DNA of 26,113 nt from a virus. The stretch spans positions 1-26,113 of the IMG/VR virus record IMGVR_UViG_3300044642_001083, one strand, 5' to 3'. Position numbers and translations under genes: made by a program. Below are positions 20,274 through 26,113 of the stretch, one piece after another (the first letter of the stretch is position 1; each line of letters starts with the position of its first letter). Under the pieces are notes generated by a model. The model was not told the DNA's origin, did not search any database, and was given only the letters and a program-made list of their open reading frames with translations.

Positions 20274-20798
20274 ATGAACATCTTCTTCCTTGATCACGAT
20301 CCTAAAACTGCTGCGGAGTACCACTGCGATAAGCATGTTAACAAGATGATTATCGAGCATCTCCAGATGATGAGTGTTGCTCTTGCGCATCACGGGTTTG
20401 ATCCGGCTCGGAAGAAAGATGGAGAGTTTTATAAGGTTCGTGGTTTTAAAAACCATCCTTGTACGCTTTGGGTTAAGGAATCCATGCCAAATTTTGTCTG
20501 GACATGGAAACTTACTTGGTATCTATGTGAGGAATTCAAGACCAGATATGGCAAAGAGCATTCTGGTAAAAATAGTCTAAAATCCATTGATCTTGAGTCG
20601 GTACTACGTGACTACCCTGAGGTAGGTTTTACCTCTCCTGCCCAGGCCATGCCTGATTTTTGTAAAGTTCCTCATAACCCGGTTAAAGCCTATCGTAATT
20701 ACTATAACTGGATGAAGTGGCGATTTGCCACATGGAAAACCGAAGAACCGGATTGGTGGGCCCCCAGTTGTCTTCTAGAAGCAAAAAATGAATACTAA
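20274..20798 (+). CDS. Conserved phage protein, possible pyrimidine-dimer glycosylase-type family
   Basis: 174 residues from the ATG at 20274; an upstream in-frame ATG at 20247 lies inside the terminator hairpin and is rejected. The N-terminus MNIFFLDHDPKTAAEYHCDK, then HVNKMIIEHLQMM, is a widespread phage pattern (FLDxDPxxxAxxxCDKHVxKMxxE). Later NHPCTLWVKES, RNYYNWMKWRFATW and SPAQAMPDFCKV follow the same family. Such proteins are sometimes annotated as pyrimidine-dimer DNA glycosylase related, but I am not sure of that assignment and see no proven catalytic residues. The many conserved His, Asp, Cys and Trp suggest an enzyme. It overlaps the next gene by 11 bases. Confidence 0.65.
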   Translation: MNIFFLDHDPKTAAEYHCDKHVNKMIIEHLQMMSVALAHHGFDPARKKDGEFYKVRGFKNHPCTLWVKESMPNFVWTWKLTWYLCEEFKTRYGKEHSGKNSLKSIDLESVLRDYPEVGFTSPAQAMPDFCKVPHNPVKAYRNYYNWMKWRFATWKTEEPDWWAPSCLLEAKNEY

Positions 20799-21432
20799 AT
20801 ATTGCCTGATCGGAGATCTTCATGGTCGAGTAGATACACTAGATAAGATACTTGACAAATCCAGTGGGTACAAGTACGTATTTATGGGTGATATTATCCA
20901 CCACAAGCCATTCTTTAGAAGATCTAAGCGCTCCTCCCCGCTCAAAATGATGAGTAAGGTGAAGAGGTTGGTAAAGTCCGAAGATGCTCTGTTCATCTTA
21001 GGTAATAATGAAAATTATATTCTTAAAAACCTCCTCTTACCCGAGGAGGATATTCTTCAAAAAGAAGTTAAGTATACTCTTGGATGCCTAAGAGACCTTT
21101 CCCTTGAGGAGAGACTTGATTACCTCCATTGGTTAACCACCTCCCCATTAACTTTGGAGTTTGAGTCATATGGTAAGGTTTACCGTTGCGCCCATGCCTA
21201 CTATAACCCCAACTACACACCAGAGACACGTAACTCTGTACTTACTGGGATAGGTTATCCTTGGTTTAAATTGGACAAACTTGAAGATCACATTAAGCCT
21301 GATGCTGAGTATTTCTTTGGCCATTATGGATACCCCTACTTCCGTAAGAACTTAAAGATCATTGATGCGACCAACTTCGAAGGCGTCGGGGTATATTACA
21401 CAGATCGTGAAGAGTTTTTAATCTACTACTAA
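20788..21432 (+). CDS. Calcineurin-like metallophosphatase with altered motifs
   Basis: 214 residues with the full PPP-type metallophosphoesterase order: GDLHGR (9-14), GDIIHHK (34-40), GNNENYIL (72-79), a conserved His in CAHAYYNP (His136) and GHYG (178-181). The metal-binding Asp9-or-10, His12, Asp35, Asn73, His136 and His179 are present. Two changes stand out: GDxxDRG is GDIIHH, and the catalytic-acid His of GNHE is Asn74. Phage homologues such as lambda NinI are protein phosphatases; ApaH-type enzymes cut dinucleoside tetraphosphates. Either is possible, and the Asn substitution may lower or change activity. No membrane segment. Confidence 0.8.
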   Translation: MNTKYCLIGDLHGRVDTLDKILDKSSGYKYVFMGDIIHHKPFFRRSKRSSPLKMMSKVKRLVKSEDALFILGNNENYILKNLLLPEEDILQKEVKYTLGCLRDLSLEERLDYLHWLTTSPLTLEFESYGKVYRCAHAYYNPNYTPETRNSVLTGIGYPWFKLDKLEDHIKPDAEYFFGHYGYPYFRKNLKIIDATNFEGVGVYYTDREEFLIYY

Positions 21433-21447
21433 CTGGCCTTCTGGCTA

Positions 21448-21456
21448 TGATAAAAT
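21448..21456 (+). promoter_or_regulatory. Extended -10 promoter of the polymerase gene
   Basis: TGATAAAAT, 22 bases before the polymerase ATG at 21479, in a 46-base gap. No clear -35. Confidence 0.4.
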
Positions 21457-21478
21457 ATTCCTATCCGCCATCTCCTCT

Positions 21479-24169
21479 ATGTCAAAACTAAACTCTCTTG
21501 GGTACGTTGTTCTTTCCGATGCAATGAACTCAAAGGTATTTGGTGAGGATACCAACTGTGCCTCTGTGTCCGATAAGAAACTCTCCTCTATTAAAGAAGA
21601 GATGGAGAAGTTTGGCGTTGAGTTTCCTATTAAAAACCCAGACAACTTCTTTATCGAGGACTTCTCCCTTCCGCAGTTAAAATCTGGAAATATTAAGGAT
21701 CATTTTGACAAGATCTCAAAAGATCTCGCGGAGGATAACATCAAAGTGATGAAGGACTTTGCGTACACAGAGATCCCTGACGCACCTGATAAAACCGAAT
21801 TCTTTTTATATGCCGGTTGGGTCAAGTATCCTTTTGATGGTTCTCCAGAGGTAGTAGATGGCATTGAGGAGGATATCGCCATCTATGACTGTGAGACTTT
21901 TGTTAAGGGTAGTGAATTCGGCCATCCCATCATGGCTACTGCAGTTACTCCTAAAGCTTACTATATCTGGATGCATCCAGCATTTGTAAATACAAACCTT
22001 GATTACCAACCAACTCTTGTACCTATTGGTAGTAAGGATAAGATTCTTATTGCTCACAACGTAGCATTTGACCGGGCTCGCACCCAAGAAGCTTATACTC
22101 TTGGTAAGACTAATCTTTGGTTTGACACAATGTCCGCTCATATTAACGTGAGTGGGTTGGCATCTGGACAACGATGGTGGTATTTACAAAAAGCTGCTAA
22201 GAAAGCATCTTACAAAGCCGATCCCGTATGGGCTGATAAGGGTTCGATGAATAACCTCATCGACTGTTATAACTTCCATTGCCAACCCATGGTCCCCCTT
22301 GAGCAGGAAGACAAGAAGATTCGTAATATCTTTGTAGATGCTTGCTCTATGCAGGAGTTTGTACCCGAACGTGACGAGCTTATTGCCTATGCACTCAACG
22401 ACGTAAAAATTACCTTCGAGTTATACTCAATCCTCTTCCTCAAGTACATCCAAAACAACCCTTCGCTCACGACTCTGATTGGACATTTTGGTATCGCTTC
22501 TGCCCATCTTCCTGTGGTCAATGATTGGGAAAAATGGTTCGCGGACTGCGAAAAGCAATGGGAGGATTCGATCTCGCGTCAGGAGGATATTCTCAGTCAA
22601 ATGGCCCAAGAGGTATATCAGTCGTGGAATGAAGGGGAACTGACCGACGAGGATATTAAAGCGGATCCATGGCTCTCACAACTTGATTGGGAGGCTAATT
22701 TTAAACTCACTAAGGCTGGGAAACCCAGTTCGAAGTGGTATGGGGTGCCTAAGTGGGTAAGGAGTGCCTCATCAAAAGATCTTGTGGATGGAAAACCTGT
22801 TATCCAGGGTATCTCCACTAAAAACCGTCTATCTCATATCCTTCTCCGCCTTAAGTGGAACGATCAACCAATCCACTATTTCACTGACAAGGGTTGGTGC
22901 TTTATGGACGAGGAGTTGGGAGATTATATCCGTATTCCGCATACTGACGGGGAGGGGGTCAATGTTGGTGGTGTACTTACTAAGGATTATGCTGATGACT
23001 TTGAATCGGGACAGTTGAGTTCCGATCTTGAAGAGGCTAGGGAACTCATCAAGTTAGCAATTAATGTTGCTTATTGGACTTCGGTGAGGAGCAGGGTGAG
23101 AGAACAACTTGTGGAAGTAATCAAAACCCCAGAAGGTAATTCTTTTAAGATGATTGTTCCCGCTGCAGTACCCCATAACACTTCTACTAACCGAGCCGGA
23201 GAGAATCTATGGTTGACTGTCCCAGATCCTAAGTACGATAAGATTGGTAGCGAAATCAAGACTCGGGTCCAGGCCCCTGAAGGTTATGTATTCGTCCAGT
23301 CCGACTTTGACGCCCAAGAAGCCGTAGTTGCCTCGATCTTTGCCGACTCATACCACAAGGTGGCCGGGAGCACTCAGTTCTCTCACTCGATCCTTGCCGG
23401 GAGTAAAGACGATGGGACTGACATGCACTCTATGACTGCAAAGGCCATCGGAATCTCTCGTGCTATTGCCAAAGGTTGTAACTACGGAATGCTTTATGGA
23501 TGTGGAGCTAAGACTCTTGCCAATACCATTCGCAAGGGGAATAAAAACATCCCGATGAAGCAGGCCATTGACATGGGCAATAAACTCATTAAGATTAAGA
23601 AGGGAGAGAAGGCCTCACGGACTTCTCAGACGCTCATCGGTGGGTCTGACTCCTATGCCTACAACGAGATGGCCCGTATCGCCAACCTACCTTCCCCCAT
23701 CAACCCTCTCAGTGGTACTAAGATGTCCACGGCTTTCCGTCCTACATCAGTGGGTACTGATTTCTGGACCATGCGTAATAACTGGTGCATTCAATCCACA
23801 GGGAGCGCTATGCTCCATGCCTTCATGACGGCCATGGAGTGGTTGAATAAGGAGTACCGACTTGATGCGGAGTTCTGCATGAGTGTCCATGACAGCATCC
23901 TCTATCTCTGCCCTGAGGCTCAGGCCGAGAAGGTTGCAGCCCTTTTCCAGGTAGCTCATGCTTGGTGTTGGGCCTGGATGCGGTATAATTACGACATCTA
24001 TGAGCTCCCAGTGGCAAATGCCTGGCTCTCTTCTATCGAGATCGATAGCATCTTCCGTAAAGCAGCCACAGCAAATACCAAAACTGTTTCTCAACAAAAA
24101 ACTGAATCCGATGGACAATCAAGAACAATCCAAGAACTCATCCCAGTCCTCAACTCCCTCTTCGGGTAA
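21479..24169 (+). CDS. DNA polymerase, family A, mitochondrial gamma-like
   Basis: 896 residues with an N-terminal 3'-5' proofreading exonuclease and a C-terminal polymerase. Exonuclease: Exo I IYDCETF (Asp137, Glu139), Exo II AHNVAFDRA (192-200, Asp198), Exo III YALNDVK (304-310, Asp308). Polymerase: motif A SDFDAQEAVVAS (608-619, Asp609), motif B SRAIAKGCNYGMLYG (Arg661, Lys665, Tyr669), motif C MSVHDSILYL (His804, Asp805). The whole chain is collinear with human POLG: DTMSAHINVSGLASGQR, KADPWLSQLDWE, LKWNDQPIHYFTDKGW, NRAGENLWLTVPDPK and IGSEIKTRVQAPEGYVFVQS all have clear counterparts in the same order. This is not the family B polymerase of T4-like phages. Motif C has Ser where Glu is usual. 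It is probably the replicative polymerase of the phage. Confidence 0.95.
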   Translation: MSKLNSLGYVVLSDAMNSKVFGEDTNCASVSDKKLSSIKEEMEKFGVEFPIKNPDNFFIEDFSLPQLKSGNIKDHFDKISKDLAEDNIKVMKDFAYTEIPDAPDKTEFFLYAGWVKYPFDGSPEVVDGIEEDIAIYDCETFVKGSEFGHPIMATAVTPKAYYIWMHPAFVNTNLDYQPTLVPIGSKDKILIAHNVAFDRARTQEAYTLGKTNLWFDTMSAHINVSGLASGQRWWYLQKAAKKASYKADPVWADKGSMNNLIDCYNFHCQPMVPLEQEDKKIRNIFVDACSMQEFVPERDELIAYALNDVKITFELYSILFLKYIQNNPSLTTLIGHFGIASAHLPVVNDWEKWFADCEKQWEDSISRQEDILSQMAQEVYQSWNEGELTDEDIKADPWLSQLDWEANFKLTKAGKPSSKWYGVPKWVRSASSKDLVDGKPVIQGISTKNRLSHILLRLKWNDQPIHYFTDKGWCFMDEELGDYIRIPHTDGEGVNVGGVLTKDYADDFESGQLSSDLEEARELIKLAINVAYWTSVRSRVREQLVEVIKTPEGNSFKMIVPAAVPHNTSTNRAGENLWLTVPDPKYDKIGSEIKTRVQAPEGYVFVQSDFDAQEAVVASIFADSYHKVAGSTQFSHSILAGSKDDGTDMHSMTAKAIGISRAIAKGCNYGMLYGCGAKTLANTIRKGNKNIPMKQAIDMGNKLIKIKKGEKASRTSQTLIGGSDSYAYNEMARIANLPSPINPLSGTKMSTAFRPTSVGTDFWTMRNNWCIQSTGSAMLHAFMTAMEWLNKEYRLDAEFCMSVHDSILYLCPEAQAEKVAALFQVAHAWCWAWMRYNYDIYELPVANAWLSSIEIDSIFRKAATANTKTVSQQKTESDGQSRTIQELIPVLNSLFG

Positions 24170-24506
24170 GATGGGGTGGGTGGAGTACTACGTCACTCAC
24201 GTCTTTCCAACTGGCTGGAGGACGATTGGCTCAGCATTTAAGATCTGGAAAGACCTTATGGCCAATAACTTCGCCGATTATACCCTTCTCCATACCGATG
24301 ATCCATTTGAAGAATGCTACGGGTGGTTCTGGGCCACTCTTGGTGAAGATGATGTGTACCCCAAGGAGTTTCTTGAGTACCTCCAAGATCTTTGTGATAG
24401 GATTGATAGAGGTGAGGAAGAACTTATCCCTCTTGATATGGATCAGATGCAACGGATTATGGACCTTGTAGGCGATGTGGAGTTGGACGACAATGACTTT
24501 AATTGA
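24111..24506 (+). CDS. Hypothetical protein
   Basis: 131 residues from the ATG at 24111, overlapping the polymerase 3' end by 59 bases. The first 20 residues are Ser/Gln/Asn-rich and disordered, then VEYYVTHVFPTGWRTIGSAF leads into an acidic helical region ending DVELDDNDFN. An alternative start at 24171, one base after the polymerase stop, would give 111 residues and keep all the ordered part; the choice is uncertain. No family is recognised. It overlaps the next gene by 14 bases. Confidence 0.6.
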   Translation: MDNQEQSKNSSQSSTPSSGKMGWVEYYVTHVFPTGWRTIGSAFKIWKDLMANNFADYTLLHTDDPFEECYGWFWATLGEDDVYPKEFLEYLQDLCDRIDRGEEELIPLDMDQMQRIMDLVGDVELDDNDFN

Positions 24507-24738
24507 CATCAAGCATAAGTATGATTTTGGCCATGAGTTGATATTTTCCCTACTCAAGGGGAAAACATATTCTGCTTTCCAACTCTCCCTTGACTGGAAC
24601 GATTGTGGTGGTTGGCCTTATCTTCAAATGAGCGCTGGCATGGGGAGGGCATTTAGCTTCCTTCTCAGCATTGGAAGATTCGGTATCTCATTTGACATCA
24701 TTGGGTATACTTGGCCAGATGATTATTTACAGGATTAA
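24493..24738 (+). CDS. Hypothetical protein
   Basis: 81 residues from the ATG at 24493. The segment LDWNDCGGWPYLQMSAGMGR and then FSFLLSIGRFGISFDI gives a compact, aromatic and glycine-rich protein, with hydrophobic strands but no long membrane helix. I recognise no function, though small proteins with a DWN.CGGWPYLQ pattern may be conserved in phages. Part of the packed 24111-26113 operon. Confidence 0.6.
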   Translation: MTLIDIKHKYDFGHELIFSLLKGKTYSAFQLSLDWNDCGGWPYLQMSAGMGRAFSFLLSIGRFGISFDIIGYTWPDDYLQD

Positions 24739-24741
24739 TAA

Positions 24742-24990
24742 ATGATTTTCTTATCAAAGTTGATGAATTCGATTGAGATTAATCTCATGCAGATTGAACT
24801 GACTTATGATCTTTGGCAAGGGGTCATGATGTCATATAGTTGTACGCCATCTTATCAGCAACTTCTCCGCAGGGATTTTTTTGAAGAATTAAACTATGGT
24901 TGGTACGCAGAGTACATCTATCCATACGACGATCTTTATGTACCCATAGTATCTAAAGAAAGAAAACTTCGTATCGGAGGTGCGATTTAA
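24742..24990 (+). CDS. Hypothetical protein
   Basis: 82 residues: mostly helical N-terminus (FLSKLMNSIEINLMQIELTY), aromatic middle (YGWYAEYIYPYDDLY) and basic tail KERKLRIGGAI. No family is recognised. It shares one base with the next start (TAATGG) and starts three bases after the previous stop. Confidence 0.6.
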   Translation: MIFLSKLMNSIEINLMQIELTYDLWQGVMMSYSCTPSYQQLLRRDFFEELNYGWYAEYIYPYDDLYVPIVSKERKLRIGGAI

Positions 24991-25334
24991 TGGACATTTT
25001 AAGATCGATAAATAAATGGGTAATTGGATATTCCCCAATTAAACATACGATTTTATGGAATTGGTACAGACTTATTAACCACCGAGGTTGGAGACTTGAC
25101 GATAGGCACCTCTACTATGATTTTTGGTATGTTTTAAATCATGGTTGGGAGCATATGACCTATGTTCACAAGTTTGAGGAATTTTGGGGTAAGGGATCTT
25201 ATCCTCCTGAACGCATTGTCCTTTCGTCAAAAAACTTTGATGCCCTGATAGAGCGTCTAAATGCCCCTCCAGATCCTAAAGTCCAGGCAAGAATAAAGGA
25301 ACTACTTGAACGTAAAGCACCATGGGAAATTTAA
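24990..25334 (+). CDS. Small protein with antitoxin-like C-terminus
   Basis: 114 residues. The N-terminal 70 are Trp/Tyr-rich (WVIGYSPIKHTILWNWYRLI, YDFWYVLNHGWEHM) and unrecognised. The last 40, RIVLSSKNFDALIERLNAPP then a DPKVQARIKELLERKAPWEI-type end, follow the C-terminal pattern of DUF1778/TacA-type antitoxins: a short strand LS...F..L...L..PP.P, then a helix ending in L..RKAPWE. In those antitoxins this tail wraps around and blocks a GNAT-type toxin. No toxin gene adjoins it, so it may neutralise a host toxin, or the match may be coincidental. It overlaps the next gene by 13 bases. Confidence 0.6.
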   Translation: MDILRSINKWVIGYSPIKHTILWNWYRLINHRGWRLDDRHLYYDFWYVLNHGWEHMTYVHKFEEFWGKGSYPPERIVLSSKNFDALIERLNAPPDPKVQARIKELLERKAPWEI

Positions 25335-25486
25335 ACTTTACTCACGAGCAATTAAAACTTATTTTTAATTCTGTAAGACGATATCAGATTGAAAAATGCT
25401 CGGTGGGTGGGCAAGATTATGAACTCTGTGATTCTGTTCTCAATGTATTCTATCCGTTTGTATACACGCAATCTAAAGAAAAATAA
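25322..25486 (+). CDS. Small hypothetical protein, 54 residues
   Basis: MGNLNFTHEQLKLIFNSVRR then helix and loop to FVYTQSKEK. It has the shape of a small helical phage protein. The stop TAA and the next ATG share a base at 25486. No family is recognised. Confidence 0.6.
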   Translation: MGNLNFTHEQLKLIFNSVRRYQIEKCSVGGQDYELCDSVLNVFYPFVYTQSKEK

Positions 25487-25698
25487 TGACTTACGATGAA
25501 CTCTATGGACACATCATCAACTATGTTGCAGATCCACATACTACTATTGTAGAGCACGATCATCGTCGTACTTGTTTAATTCTTGGCGCATTTATGGAGT
25601 TTATTCTTGATTGTCAAGATGATGGTGTTGATGCGAATACTATTGATATCACTGATTTTATTCATGAAAAACTTGACGTCTTGGAAGGTAAAAAATGA
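25486..25698 (+). CDS. Small hypothetical protein
   Basis: 70 residues, acidic and helical, with CLILGAFMEFILDCQDDGVD near the middle. No family is recognised. It overlaps the following gene start by four bases (ATGA), continuing the coupled series of the polymerase-downstream operon. Confidence 0.6.
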   Translation: MTYDELYGHIINYVADPHTTIVEHDHRRTCLILGAFMEFILDCQDDGVDANTIDITDFIHEKLDVLEGKK

Positions 25699-26113
25699 AA
25701 ACCTACAATCTCACCATCACTGAAAAGCAGGCACGAGCACTTGTAGATGCTACTGATTTGCTTCAAAGAGTTCAACTTGGTCAGTGGAGGGAAATTCAAG
25801 ATAATCTACCTCTTCAAAAACCAATTGATTATGAGGAACTCCATCAAGACATGAGAATTATTGGAGCAATTCTATCCAAACATATGATTGATGGTATTGA
25901 TGGTGGTGCTTCCTCACTTGGAGTAGGACATCCAAACCTTCCAGAAAGCAATGGTATTCTTTACGACCTTCATCGGGTTATTCGTAGGAAACTTTCTGTG
26001 GAACGAGCAGTAGAACAGGGCATTATTGAGAATGAAAATGTTTCCAGAAATGAAATGCCTATCACAGTAGATTTTGATTTACCTATGAAATGGGGCAATG
26101 AACCACTTGCTAA
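25695..26113 (+). CDS. Conserved phage hypothetical protein, cut by the window end
   Basis: 139 codons from the ATG at 25695 run off the right edge, so the C-terminus is unknown. MKTYNLTITEKQARALVDAT begins it, with LLQRVQLGQWREIQ next and GASSLGVGHPNLPESNGILY later. The pattern Y.LT.TEKQA.A..DA.DL..R...GQ...I is, from memory, a recurring family of small phage proteins of unknown function, in which the middle GIGH-type segment is conserved. Coupled to the preceding gene (ATGA). Confidence 0.65.
   Translation, partial: MKTYNLTITEKQARALVDATDLLQRVQLGQWREIQDNLPLQKPIDYEELHQDMRIIGAILSKHMIDGIDGGASSLGVGHPNLPESNGILYDLHRVIRRKLSVERAVEQGIIENENVSRNEMPITVDFDLPMKWGNEPLA

Overview
The window reads as part of a cyanobacterial myovirus (cyanophage) genome. 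The evidence is a dense set of host-derived photosynthesis and carbon-metabolism genes (psbA, a high-light-inducible protein, 6-phosphogluconate dehydrogenase, a CP12-like tail, a ferredoxin-dependent bilin reductase, speD), small genes overlapping by 1 to 60 bases, ten phage tRNAs, a phage type II topoisomerase subunit and a phage-type DNA polymerase. The host is probably a unicellular marine-type Synechococcus or Prochlorococcus relative, inferred from the PebA-like bilin reductase and the porin; the sequence alone cannot fix the species. No integrase, insertion sequence or CRISPR array was seen.

Layout. 1-729 is a gene-free block with four TTGTCACAA boxes and two large G-tract/C-tract inverted repeats, possibly an origin or control region. 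730-3635 holds a rightward coiled-coil protein facing a leftward three-gene group (LRV-like protein, Cys-rich protein, ribbon-helix-helix-like protein). 3618-7204 runs rightward: a small unknown, the topoisomerase medium subunit with an unusual C-terminal extension, and a GT-B-like glycosyltransferase. 7320-9747 is the photosynthesis/pentose-phosphate cassette: psbA with its own promoter and terminator, a 66-residue unknown, then gnd. 9794-13033 is an AT-rich run of small genes plus a PebA-like bilin reductase, a degenerate Dam-like protein, speD and a small basic protein closed by a terminator. A single leftward structural gene (13050-14723) follows, then a GlcG/HbpS-like protein. 15275-19984 mixes ten tRNAs with a small structural-type protein, a GT-A glycosyltransferase, an SLH-porin/hli operon and a coiled-coil membrane protein. 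20029-21432 carries the CP12-like peptide, a conserved phage protein and a metallophosphatase. 21479-24169 is a family A polymerase collinear with mitochondrial DNA polymerase gamma, and the window ends in a tightly packed set of small unknown genes, the last one cut by the window edge.

How the genes fit together. psbA and hli would sustain photosystem II in the infected cell. gnd, with a CP12-like GAPDH/PRK-binding tail, would favour the oxidative pentose phosphate pathway (NADPH and pentose for nucleotides) over the Calvin cycle. The bilin reductase and the heme-binding-type GlcG protein touch tetrapyrrole metabolism, and speD polyamine synthesis. The polymerase and topoisomerase belong to replication; only the medium topoisomerase subunit is present, so its ATPase partner must lie outside the window. 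The tRNAs read mostly A/U-ending codons (AGA, AUA, CUA, GUA, UCA, ACA, CCA, GGA), as expected for AT-rich phage genes in a higher-GC host.

The most unusual items are the polymerase-gamma-like polymerase with an HDS motif C, the Dam-fold protein that has lost both its SAM-binding and DPPY motifs, the CP12 tail on a non-CP12 N-terminus, an antitoxin-like C-terminus on a small phage protein, and the repeat-rich non-coding block at the left end.
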